Shown in pieces: positions 17,857 through 25,669 of a stretch of 50,781 bases of DNA. A model generated the notes under the pieces. That model did not search any database, had not been told where the DNA came from, and saw only the letters and a list, made by a program, of their open reading frames with translations. The position numbers were made by a program, and so were the translations under genes. Location of the stretch: the NCBI GenBank assembly GCA_002709185.1, contig PAQB01000033.1, positions 1 to 50,781 on the forward strand, given 5' to 3'. How positions within the stretch are numbered: position 1 is the first letter of the stretch; the number at the start of each line of letters is the position of its first letter. The stretch is from Flavobacteriaceae bacterium (GTDB lineage Bacteria; Bacteroidota; Bacteroidia; Flavobacteriales; Flavobacteriaceae).

Positions 17857-18490
17857 GTCTAAGCAAAAATATTATACGGTTTGGAAAGGACACAAGACAG
17901 GCGTTTTTGAATCTTGGAGCGCGTGTCAGCTGCAAATCAAAAATTATCAGGGCGCTCAGTATAAATCCTTTGAAACAAAAGCCATGGCCGAGAAGGCTTT
18001 CCAGGGTTTGTATACTGATTATATTGAAAAGCGTAAAAAGTCAAAAGCAGTTATTTATTCAAAAAATATAAAAAGTATTGGCCAGCCCAATTTAGCGTCT
18101 ATAGCGGTAGATGCAGCTTCAAGTGGAAATCCAGGCATTATGGAATATAGAGGTGTGGACACTCAAACTAAAAAGACACTATTTCATAAGGGGCCTTTTC
18201 AAAAAGGCACAAACAATGTCGGTGAGTTTTTGGCCTTGGTGCATGGGCTGGCCTACTTAAAGAAGATAAAAAGCCAGCGGCTTCTGTATACGGACTCTAA
18301 GACCGCCATGACTTGGGTCTTAAAAAAGAAATGTAACACAAAACTAGATCGCAGCCTGGAAAATCAACCACTTTTTGAGCTTATACAACGCGCAGAACAA
18401 TGGTTAAAAAGTAATACGTTTTCAACAAAAATTGTGAAATGGGAAACAAAATCTTGGGGAGAAATTCCGGCAGACTTTGGAAGAAAATGA
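17849..18490 (+). CDS. Ribonuclease H with N-terminal viroplasmin domain
   Basis: This 213-residue protein starts with a viroplasmin (caulimovirus transactivator-like) domain, KYYTVWKGHKTGVFESW, at about residues 6-50, which in RNase H proteins helps bind RNA-DNA hybrids. The RNase H fold follows: the first catalytic Asp in AVDAASSGNPG, Glu in NNVGEFLALVHGL, Asp in LLYTDSKTAMTW and the last Asp in EIPADFGRK. All four acidic residues are present. It cleaves RNA in RNA-DNA hybrids. The start overlaps purN by 8 bases, and this pairing with purN may be typical of Flavobacteriaceae. Confidence 0.92.
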   Translation: MAKSKQKYYTVWKGHKTGVFESWSACQLQIKNYQGAQYKSFETKAMAEKAFQGLYTDYIEKRKKSKAVIYSKNIKSIGQPNLASIAVDAASSGNPGIMEYRGVDTQTKKTLFHKGPFQKGTNNVGEFLALVHGLAYLKKIKSQRLLYTDSKTAMTWVLKKKCNTKLDRSLENQPLFELIQRAEQWLKSNTFSTKIVKWETKSWGEIPADFGRK

Positions 18491-18510
18491 GCTTTGGGAT
18501 TCCTGAATAA

Positions 18511-18545
18511 TTTGTTTTATTAACCCTAATTTTTGTGTAAGTTTG
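18511..18545 (+). promoter_or_regulatory. Possible promoter of the PfkB-family kinase gene
   Basis: TTTG at 18511-18514, 23 bases, then TAAGTTTG at 18538-18545, which fits TAnnTTTG. The spacing is longer than the usual 19-21 bases. It stands 24 bases before the ATG. Confidence 0.4.
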
Positions 18546-18568
18546 CGCTTTAATATTTATCGTATTTA

Positions 18569-19486
18569 ATGAATAAGCTTTTGATCGTTGGGACTGTTGC
18601 TTTTGATGCCATTGAAACCCCCTTTGGTAAAACGGATAAAATCCTTGGAGGCTCAGCGCCCTACATTGGTTTGTCTGCCTCACAATTTAACATTCAAAGT
18701 GCCATTGTTTCGGTGGTCGGAGGAGATTTTCCACCGGCATATTTAGAATCATTTCAGCGCCATCAAATAAACACATCGGCTATAGAAGTCATTAGTGAAG
18801 AAAAAACATTTTTTTGGAGCGGCCGCTACCACAACGACATGAACAGCCGCGACACGATCACCACGGAATTAAATGTTTTAACGAAATTCAACCCCGTTGT
18901 TCCAGACACTTTTAAAGCCGCCAGTGTTGTTGTTTTAGGGAATTTAGCACCCGCTAATCAGGCCAGCGTAATTTCTCAACTGACAAACTCTAAGGCGCTT
19001 ATCATATTAGACACTATGAATTTTTGGATGGACAATACTCTAACTGAGCTTTTAGAAGTTATCAAAGCGGTGGATGTAATTACGATTAACGACGAGGAGG
19101 CCCGTCAATTAACAGACGAAAGTTCTTTGGTTGTTGCCGCACGAAAGATTCACGAAATGGGCCCTAGATTTGTGGTCATAAAAAAAGGGGAGCATGGCGC
19201 GCTGCTCTTCAATGAAAACAACGTATTTTCGGCTCCAGCACTCCCACTTGAAGCGGTGTTTGACCCTACTGGCGCAGGCGACACTTTCGCAGGAGGTTTT
19301 TCGGGCTACTTAACCAAAACCAATGACTTTTCGTACGAAAACATGAAACGCGCCTTGATTTATGGCTCCGCAATGGCTTCGTTTTGTGTTGAAGAATTTG
19401 GGCCTGAGCGGCTGTTTAAGCTTCAGGAATCTGACCTAGAAAACCGTTTACAAGCTTTTAAAAAATTGACCCAATTTGAGCTTTAA
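18569..19486 (+). CDS. PfkB-family sugar or nucleoside kinase
   Basis: This 305-residue kinase of the ribokinase/PfkB family starts with LLIVGTVAFDAIETPFG and GGSAPYIGLSASQF, which give the sugar-binding site. The family signature FDPTGAGDTFAGGF, with the catalytic Asp, lies at about residues 231-244. Substrate specificity cannot be read from the sequence; ribokinase, adenosine kinase and 2-keto-3-deoxygluconate kinase types all share these motifs. It lies between purN/RNase H and purF in a purine-rich neighbourhood, so a nucleoside or ribose substrate is possible. It is cytosolic. Confidence 0.88.
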   Translation: MNKLLIVGTVAFDAIETPFGKTDKILGGSAPYIGLSASQFNIQSAIVSVVGGDFPPAYLESFQRHQINTSAIEVISEEKTFFWSGRYHNDMNSRDTITTELNVLTKFNPVVPDTFKAASVVVLGNLAPANQASVISQLTNSKALIILDTMNFWMDNTLTELLEVIKAVDVITINDEEARQLTDESSLVVAARKIHEMGPRFVVIKKGEHGALLFNENNVFSAPALPLEAVFDPTGAGDTFAGGFSGYLTKTNDFSYENMKRALIYGSAMASFCVEEFGPERLFKLQESDLENRLQAFKKLTQFEL

Positions 19487-19563
19487 CTTATTTTTTAAAT
19501 GCCTAACTTTGAGACAAACTCTCATTTTAAAAAAACGTATTAAAAGACAACACAACTTCACAA

Positions 19564-21462
19564 ATGAGTGATGCAATTAAACACGAATGTGGAATTGCCC
19601 ACATTAGACTTTTAAAGCCTCTTGAGTATTACAAGAAAAAGTATGGGACGGCTTTCTATGGCATCAATAAGATGTATCTCATCATGGAAAAGCAGCACAA
19701 CAGAGGTCAAGACGGCGCAGGCTTTGCAAGTATTAAACTCAACATGGATCCAGGCCAGCGCTACATCAGCCGAGTCCGCTCTGTAGCCCAACAGCCCATA
19801 CAGGATGTTTTTGCACAAATTAACGAACGGATCAATAAGGTTTTAGAGGCGAACCCCCAGCTTACAGATGGTGTTTCAAATCATAAGCATATGATACCCT
19901 ACCTAGGCGAAGTGATGTTGGGGCATGTGCGCTATGGGACCTTTGGAAATAACAGTGTTGAAAGTGTTCACCCCTTCTTAAGGCAAAACAACTGGATGCA
20001 TCGCAACCTTATTTTGGCGGGTAATTTTAATATGACTAATGTACGTCAGCTTTTTAGTAATTTGGTAGAATTAGGGCAGCACCCGAAGGACTACACAGAC
20101 ACCATCACCATCATGGAAAAAATTGGTCATTTTTTAGATGATGCCGTGGCAAAGCTATATAAAAAATTAAAAAAAGAAGGATACAGCAAGATCGAATGTT
20201 CTTCTCTCATTGCTGAGCGCTTAAGCATAAAGAAAATTTTAAAAAAGGCAGCTAAGAATTGGGATGGCGGATACGCTATGGCAGGGATGATTGGCCATGG
20301 CGACTCTTTTGTCTTGCGCGACCCTGCAGGAATTCGACCCGCCTACTATTACAAAGATGACGAGGTCATAGTCGTGGCCTCAGAGCGCCCTGTGATTCAA
20401 ACGGTATTTAATGTGGACTACGACTCTGTACGCGAGCTGCCGCCTGGGTGTGCTATTATTACTAAAAAATCTGGCAAAGTGTCTATAGACCAAATTTTAG
20501 CACCTGTAGAGCGCAAAGCTTGCTCCTTTGAGCGAATTTACTTTTCAAGAGGCAGTGATACTGAAATTTATAGAGAGCGCAAACTTTTAGGTAAATTATT
20601 GGTCCCAGAGCTGTTAAAATTGATTGACCACGATATTAAAAATACGGTCTTTTCGTTCATTCCGAATACTGCAGAAACCTCTTTTTTGGGGATGATTGAA
20701 ACCGTAGACATCTACCTAAACAAGCGGAAAACAAAAGAAATATTAAAGGGAAAAAGGGCCTTATCTGCAGAAAAAGTAACTCAGATTTTATCGACACATA
20801 CACGTGTTGAAAAAATTGCAATTAAAGATGTCAAACTGCGAACTTTTATTACCGAGGATAGCAGCCGCGATGATTTGGTTGCTCACGTATATGACATTAC
20901 TTACGGCGTCATAAAGCCCGAGGATAATTTAGTTGTCATTGACGATAGTATTGTAAGAGGAACTACTTTAAAAAAGAGCATTCTCAAAATGCTAGACCGT
21001 CTATCTCCCAAAAAAATTGTCATTGTTTCGTCCGCACCACAAATCCGCTATCCCGACTGCTATGGTATTGACATGGCCAATTTGGAGGGGCTTGTGGCAT
21101 TTCGTGCTGCGTTATCACTTTTAAAAGATACAGGAAAACACGAAATTATTGAAAAGGTCTATACCAAATGCAAGGCACAGGAAAACTATAAGGACTCAGA
21201 AGTAGTAAATTTTGTAAAGGAAATTTATGCGCCTTTTACTGCGACTCAAATTTCTGAAAAAATCGCTAACCTTCTTAGCGCAGATGGCATTACGGCTGAA
21301 GTTAAAATAATTTTCCAAAGCATTGAAAACCTGCACCACGCGTGTCCCAAGAACTTAGGGGATTGGTATTTTACGGGCAACTATCCTACAGATGGAGGTA
21401 ATCGGGTGGTCAACCAGGCCTTCATTAATTTCTACGAAGGAAAGAAGAAACGCGCCTACTAA
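19564..21462 (+). CDS. purF: Amidophosphoribosyltransferase (long, Bacteroidota type)
   Basis: This enzyme takes the first committed step of purine synthesis: PRPP and glutamine to phosphoribosylamine. The glutaminase nucleophile is Cys9 in HECGIAHIRL, so a short propeptide (MSDAIKHE) must be removed; RGQDGAGFASI follows. The phosphoribosyltransferase domain holds the PRPP site VVIDDSIVRGTT near residue 460. At 632 residues it is about 130 longer than standard PurF, with extra sequence near residues 180-230 and after 330 (STHTRVEKIAIKDVKLRTF). That size appears normal for this phylum. A TAACTTTG -7 box lies at 19504-19511. It is followed by a small-RNA-like region and a terminator. Confidence 0.9.
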   Translation: MSDAIKHECGIAHIRLLKPLEYYKKKYGTAFYGINKMYLIMEKQHNRGQDGAGFASIKLNMDPGQRYISRVRSVAQQPIQDVFAQINERINKVLEANPQLTDGVSNHKHMIPYLGEVMLGHVRYGTFGNNSVESVHPFLRQNNWMHRNLILAGNFNMTNVRQLFSNLVELGQHPKDYTDTITIMEKIGHFLDDAVAKLYKKLKKEGYSKIECSSLIAERLSIKKILKKAAKNWDGGYAMAGMIGHGDSFVLRDPAGIRPAYYYKDDEVIVVASERPVIQTVFNVDYDSVRELPPGCAIITKKSGKVSIDQILAPVERKACSFERIYFSRGSDTEIYRERKLLGKLLVPELLKLIDHDIKNTVFSFIPNTAETSFLGMIETVDIYLNKRKTKEILKGKRALSAEKVTQILSTHTRVEKIAIKDVKLRTFITEDSSRDDLVAHVYDITYGVIKPEDNLVVIDDSIVRGTTLKKSILKMLDRLSPKKIVIVSSAPQIRYPDCYGIDMANLEGLVAFRAALSLLKDTGKHEIIEKVYTKCKAQENYKDSEVVNFVKEIYAPFTATQISEKIANLLSADGITAEVKIIFQSIENLHHACPKNLGDWYFTGNYPTDGGNRVVNQAFINFYEGKKKRAY

Positions 21463-21467
21463 AAAAC

Positions 21468-21507
21468 GCACTTCATCTAATAAAACTGCATTTCGTCTAA
21501 AAATGAG
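21468..21507. repeat. Two 13-bp direct repeats, 20-bp period, upstream of a promoter
   Basis: GCACTTCATCTAA (21468-21480) and GCATTTCGTCTAA (21488-21500) match at 11 of 13 bases, and AAAAC precedes both. Their starts are exactly 20 bases, two helical turns, apart. They stop 7 bases before a TTG -33 element, as activator sites of response regulators often do. No other pair was seen in the window. Confidence 0.65.
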
Positions 21508-21536
21508 TTGCCTTACGCATTTAAAGTATATATTTG
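21508..21536 (+). promoter_or_regulatory. Bacteroidota-like promoter inside the purF-sod gap
   Basis: TTG at 21508-21510, 18 bases, then TATATTTG at 21529-21536, which fits TAnnTTTG. It points away from purF, towards no protein gene on this strand, but to a terminator 46 bases further on. The tandem repeats lie just upstream. Confidence 0.55.
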
Positions 21537-21542
21537 ATTCAC

Positions 21543-21611
21543 CATAACATAAGTAGGTTAAGTTCATGGTAGATTTGGGGCAAAAAAGGTGAACATCTGT
21601 TCACCTTTTTT
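21543..21611 (+). ncRNA. Candidate small regulatory RNA, about 70 nt
   Basis: Between the promoter at 21508-21536 and the terminator ending at 21611 there is no room for a normal gene. The predicted transcript starts near 21542 with a stem-loop: ACCATAAC (21541-21548) pairs with GTTCATGGT (21562-21570) with one bulged C, around a loop containing AAGTAGGTT. A single-stranded stretch (AGATTTGGGGC) follows, then the terminator hairpin. Two stem-loops with a short open linker is a common shape for base-pairing small RNAs. An 8-codon ORF (21566-21592, MVDLGQKR) is also present. The family is unknown to me; the evidence is structure only. Confidence 0.5.
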
Positions 21612-21612
21612 A
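21582..21612. terminator. Bidirectional terminator, end of candidate sRNA/purF and of sod
   Basis: A perfect 14-bp inverted repeat (21582-21595 and 21598-21611) with a GGTGAACA core between A and T runs. It serves the plus strand (purF or the candidate sRNA) and the minus strand (superoxide dismutase, whose stop is 24 bases away). Confidence 0.9.
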
Positions 21613-21635
21613 TTTTTTGCACATCAAAAAGATTT

Positions 21636-22244
21636 TTACTTTCCCGCAGCATATCTTTTTGCGACCTCATTCCAGTTAATCACATTGAAAAAAGCATCGA
21701 TATAATCGGGACGTCTGTTCTGGTAGTTCAAATAATAGGCGTGCTCCCAAACATCAATTCCCAATATAGGAGTACCGCCACAGCCAACCCCAGGCATTAG
21801 GGGGTTGTCTTGATTAGGCGTTGCACACACCGCCAGCTTGCCGCCTTTATGAACGCACAGCCAAGCCCAGCCAGAACCAAACTGCGTGGCTGCAGCCTTT
21901 GAAAATACAGATTTAAAATTTTCAAACGTTCCAAAGGCCTCCATTAGAGCTGCTTCCAGCTCTCCAGAAAGCGCTCCCTTATTTACAGGGCTAATGACCT
22001 CCCAAAACAAGCTGTGGTTGTAAAAACCGCCACCATTATTTCGCACCCCATTGTCAGACATGTCTAAAGTGTCTAAAATGGTTTCAATACTTTCGTTTTC
22101 TAGAGGGGTTCCCTGGGTAGCAGCGTTTAATTTCGCAGTGTAACCATTGTGGTGTTTGGAGTGGTGTATTTCCATTGTTCTTGCATCGATATTAGGCTCT
22201 AAGGCATCGTAAGCATATTTTAGTTTTGGTAATTCAAAAGCCAT
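21636..22244 (-). CDS. sodA: Superoxide dismutase, manganese type
   Basis: This 202-residue Fe/Mn superoxide dismutase has metal ligands in [12 protein letters not shown] (first His), NHSLFW (second His) and [11 protein letters not shown] (Asp and last His). The segment TPNQDNPLM just before the metal-site Asp is the manganese-type pattern, where iron enzymes usually have a different residue at the Gln position. It converts superoxide to hydrogen peroxide and oxygen in the cytosol. It is a single gene ending at a strong terminator. A TAAATTTG -7 box lies at 22277-22284 on this strand, 33 bases before the ATG. Three Cys residues near the active-site strand are unusual for the family. Confidence 0.94.
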   Translation of the reverse strand: MAFELPKLKYAYDALEPNIDARTMEIHHSKHHNGYTAKLNAATQGTPLENESIETILDTLDMSDNGVRNNGGGFYNHSLFWEVISPVNKGALSGELEAALMEAFGTFENFKSVFSKAAATQFGSGWAWLCVHKGGKLAVCATPNQDNPLMPGVGCGGTPILGIDVWEHAYYLNYQNRRPDYIDAFFNVINWNEVAKRYAAGK

Positions 22245-22276
22245 AAGTTTTTTTTTATTATTGTTATTAATTTATT

Positions 22277-22284
22277 CAAATTTA
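22277..22284 (-). promoter_or_regulatory. Possible -7 box of the superoxide dismutase gene
   Basis: TAAATTTG on the minus strand fits TAnnTTTG and lies 33 bases before the ATG. A -33 TTTG at proper distance is not obvious. Confidence 0.4.
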
Positions 22285-22363
22285 CGATTTTCAATCTATA
22301 TATAAACAGGGATATAATTTAGATTGTTTATTTTGCTATAAATTAAATTTAGTTAAGCTTCAC

Positions 22364-25300
22364 ATGTTTAAAATTTATAACGCATCGGCCGGAAGCGGCA
22401 AGACTTACACGATCGTCAAGGACTATTTGAAAATAATTTTAACCTCTGAGGCCTATTTGCCGCAGCGTCACATTTTGGCCATTACTTTCACCAACAAGGC
22501 TGTTGATGAGATGAAGCGCCGCATCTTAGACACGCTGATGCGTTTTTCTAAACCTTTAATATTAGAATCCAATGATTCGTTATTTTTGGAGCTCTCTAAA
22601 GAATTAAACCTTAGCGCCAAGGCCCTTCATCACAAGTCCCGCGTACTAATCCAGAAAATTTTACATAATTATGGCAGTTTTGAGGTTTCCACAATCGACA
22701 AATTTAACCAGAAATTGATCCGAACCTTTGCCTATGACTTAGAGCTGCCCATGAATTTCGAGGTAGCACTTGACAAAGACCTTTTATTGCAACAGGCCGT
22801 AGATCGCTTGATACACAAAGCGGGACGCGATTCGGAGCTTACAGAGGTTTTGGTTCGATATGCCCTCTCCAAAACCGATGACGACAAAAGTTGGGATATT
22901 GCTTTAGACCTGAATAATACCGCTCAGCTTTTAACACAAGAAACAGCGACCCCATACCTTGACCTTCTTTCAAGTCAGGACCTAAGTGCCTTCCGTAAAT
23001 TTAGCCGTATGATCGAAAAAGAGCGCGTCTTGTTGTCCGATCAAATAGTTTTTGCTGCAAAAGAAGTTCTTGAAAAAATGAGCGCAACCGGCTTGGAGTT
23101 CTCGGACTTTATCCGAGGTTCTATCCCAAAGTATTTTATGGCATTAGCCTCTAAGCGAACAGATTTAAAACATGATGCTGCTTGGCAATTAAACATAACA
23201 ACTACCGCTTTTTATACTCAAAAAGCGCCACCACAAATCAAGGAGAAGATTGACCACATAAGACCTTTTATAACAACGGCGTTTGAAACGACCACAAAAG
23301 CACTTTATAGGTTAAAATATTTACGGAACATACAACAAAATACAACGCCTATTTCTGTATTGACATTAATTCAAAAGGAATTAAATGCGCTTAAAAAAGA
23401 ACAAAACTTAATTCTAATCTCGGAGTTTAACAGCCTTATAAGCAAAGAAATTAAATCACAGCCGACTCCTTTTATTTACGAGCGTATTGGAGAGAAACAT
23501 GACCATTATTTTATTGACGAATTCCAAGATACCTCAGAGATGCAATGGGAAAACCTAACCCCGCTGATGGCTAATGCACTTGCCCACAAGAGGGGGTCTG
23601 TTTTGCTTGTAGGAGATCCCAAACAAGCCATATACCGCTGGCGAGGCGGGCACCCCGAGCAATTTATAAACCTTATCAACAACGCAACCACCTTTCCCAT
23701 TCAGCCCAAGGTGCTTGACCTCCCGGTTAATTACAGAAGTTGCGAAAACATTGTGGCTTTTAACAATGCTTTTTTTGAGCATATTTCACAGACGCTGTTT
23801 TCTAGCCCATCACACAAAAAAATATACCAAAGCGCGCGTCAAGCCCCCTTTCATACCAAACAGGGCTACGTACAACTTAACTTGTTGTCCTTACAAAAAG
23901 GCGATGACAAAGACTTATGTTATGCGGAACAGGTTTTTAGAACGATTTCGAATTATATGGCTGCCTCAGAAAAAGCGAACTATAAGCACATCTGTGTATT
24001 GGTGAGAAAACAGAAACAAGGCATTGCAGTCGCCGAGTATTTGACGGCAAAAAACATGCCCATTATTTCGGATCAAAGTTTGTTGTTGTCTTCTTCTAAG
24101 GAGGTTCAGCTTATTGTTGCAGTTTTTAAATATATTTTAGACCCTAATGACACCATGTCTCAATTGCAACTTTTAAATTATTTAATAGACCGCCTAAACA
24201 TTCAAGCAGGGCACGAATTTAGGGTTAAACACCTGCATTTAAAACCGGCGTTGTTTTTTAAAGCGCTACGCCCTTTGGGCATTCAGTTTAACGACGAAGA
24301 GGCGCTTGGCCAGCCGATTTACGAAGCAGCTGAAATGATTGTCAGCGCATTTGATTTGGTAGGCACCTCTGACGCCTACGTTCAATTCTTTTTAGATTTT
24401 ATTTTTGAATACACTCTAAAATACAACTCAAGCCTCCCCCAGTTCTTAGAGCATTACGAACAAAAAAAAGAAAATTTAAGCATCATCTCCCCAAGGGGAG
24501 TAGATGCCATTCAAATCATGACGATCCACAAAGCCAAGGGACTAGAATTTCCAGTCGTTATATTCCCCTACGCAGCGCTTAACATTTACAAAGAGATAGA
24601 CCCCAAGGAATGGGTGCCGACCTCGCATATTGATGCGGATTTCCCCTATTTTCTTATGAACTACAATAAAGATTTTCAACATTTTAACAACGCCTCTAAA
24701 GCCATATACGAAGCGCATCAATCAAAGTTAGAACTCGACAACGTCAATTTGCTTTATGTTGCCCTAACAAGAGCCGTGGCCCAATTGTATATTATCGGGG
24801 AAGCCCCCTCTAAAAATCAGCAACCAAGTGTCTTAAAAACGTATTCTGATTTATTGGTTGGGTTTTTAAAGGCAAGTGGAAAATGGCAAGCGAATACTTT
24901 AGAGTACTCTTTTGGAACGCCAGAGGGAATGCCAGAAGAAATACGTTTAAAATTTCAGACCAGAACCCCCAAAAAGTTCATTTCTACCCCCATAAAAGAA
25001 CGTAATATTTCAATCGTCACAAAAGTGGCCTATATGTGGGACCCTCAGCAAGTAGAAGCCATTGAAAAGGGAAATCTTGTACACCTTTTACTTTCAAAAA
25101 TTTACACCCAAGCCGACATTCCTATTGCCATCCAAGAGTCAAGCGCGCAAGGATTAATTACAAAACCGCAAGGACGCCAGTTAAGCAAGGTGCTTCAATC
25201 AATTGTTACACACCCTCAACTAAAAAGATTCTACACCAGTGAAGTTGAGGCTTACAATGAGCGTGAAATACTGACAGAAAGTGGAAAAATTATCATTCCA

Positions 25301-25486
25301 GACCGTTTAGCCGTTCAAAAAAATGGCCGCACAGCGATTATTGACTACAAGACAGGAAATTTTAACCCAAAGCATCAAGAACAATTAAACAATTACAAGG
25401 AAACTGTACAGAAAATGGGCTATGATGTAGCAGAAAAAATTTTGGTTTATATATATCCCAGGATAGAGATCAAAATCGTACAATAA
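22364..25486 (+). CDS. AddA-like UvrD-family helicase with PD-(D/E)XK nuclease domain
   Basis: This 1040-residue superfamily 1 helicase has Walker A ASAGSGKT at residues 7-14, motif Ia ITFTNKAVDEMKRR, motif II YFIDEFQDTSEMQW near 385, motif III LLVGDPKQAIYRWRGG, motif IV near VNYRSC, and motifs V/VI in IMTIHKAKGLEFPV and NLLYVALTRA. The C-terminal nuclease domain carries GNLVHLLL, then IPDRLAV and IIDYKTG, the Asp and Asp-x-Lys residues of RecB-type nucleases. Together with the AddB-like gene at 27177 it should form the AddAB/RecBCD-type complex that resects double-strand breaks. The two genes are split by an OmpA gene. The AddA role is inferred from domains and neighbours. Confidence 0.9.
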   Translation: MFKIYNASAGSGKTYTIVKDYLKIILTSEAYLPQRHILAITFTNKAVDEMKRRILDTLMRFSKPLILESNDSLFLELSKELNLSAKALHHKSRVLIQKILHNYGSFEVSTIDKFNQKLIRTFAYDLELPMNFEVALDKDLLLQQAVDRLIHKAGRDSELTEVLVRYALSKTDDDKSWDIALDLNNTAQLLTQETATPYLDLLSSQDLSAFRKFSRMIEKERVLLSDQIVFAAKEVLEKMSATGLEFSDFIRGSIPKYFMALASKRTDLKHDAAWQLNITTTAFYTQKAPPQIKEKIDHIRPFITTAFETTTKALYRLKYLRNIQQNTTPISVLTLIQKELNALKKEQNLILISEFNSLISKEIKSQPTPFIYERIGEKHDHYFIDEFQDTSEMQWENLTPLMANALAHKRGSVLLVGDPKQAIYRWRGGHPEQFINLINNATTFPIQPKVLDLPVNYRSCENIVAFNNAFFEHISQTLFSSPSHKKIYQSARQAPFHTKQGYVQLNLLSLQKGDDKDLCYAEQVFRTISNYMAASEKANYKHICVLVRKQKQGIAVAEYLTAKNMPIISDQSLLLSSSKEVQLIVAVFKYILDPNDTMSQLQLLNYLIDRLNIQAGHEFRVKHLHLKPALFFKALRPLGIQFNDEEALGQPIYEAAEMIVSAFDLVGTSDAYVQFFLDFIFEYTLKYNSSLPQFLEHYEQKKENLSIISPRGVDAIQIMTIHKAKGLEFPVVIFPYAALNIYKEIDPKEWVPTSHIDADFPYFLMNYNKDFQHFNNASKAIYEAHQSKLELDNVNLLYVALTRAVAQLYIIGEAPSKNQQPSVLKTYSDLLVGFLKASGKWQANTLEYSFGTPEGMPEEIRLKFQTRTPKKFISTPIKERNISIVTKVAYMWDPQQVEAIEKGNLVHLLLSKIYTQADIPIAIQESSAQGLITKPQGRQLSKVLQSIVTHPQLKRFYTSEVEAYNEREILTESGKIIIPDRLAVQKNGRTAIIDYKTGNFNPKHQEQLNNYKETVQKMGYDVAEKILVYIYPRIEIKIVQ

Positions 25487-25566
25487 AACAACAAACCTCC
25501 ACAACCAAGCGTCAATATTTATACTAATATGCAGCTTTTATTTTTTGTTTCTAAGGCGTAATAACT

Positions 25567-25598
25567 CAACAATTTTTTTAAAACTAATTTTATTGTTG
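25567..25598. repeat. 7-bp inverted repeat upstream of the OmpA promoter
   Basis: CAACAAT (25567-25573) and ATTGTTG (25592-25598) are perfect inverted copies 25 bases apart start to start. They end 21 bases before the -33 element, a sensible place for an operator or activator site; it could also be chance in AT-rich DNA. Confidence 0.35.
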
Positions 25599-25619
25599 TA
25601 TTAAAATTCACCAGATATA

Positions 25620-25650
25620 TTTGTTAAATCAATTTTAGGCCTTACATTTG
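25620..25650 (+). promoter_or_regulatory. Bacteroidota consensus promoter of the OmpA-family gene
   Basis: TTTG at 25620-25623, exactly 19 bases, then TACATTTG at 25643-25650: a perfect match to the TTTG-N19-TAnnTTTG promoter read by the Bacteroidota primary sigma factor. The expected start site is near 25656, giving a leader of about 14 bases to the first ATG. Confidence 0.8.
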
Positions 25651-25669
25651 CAGCAGTTATACTCTATAA

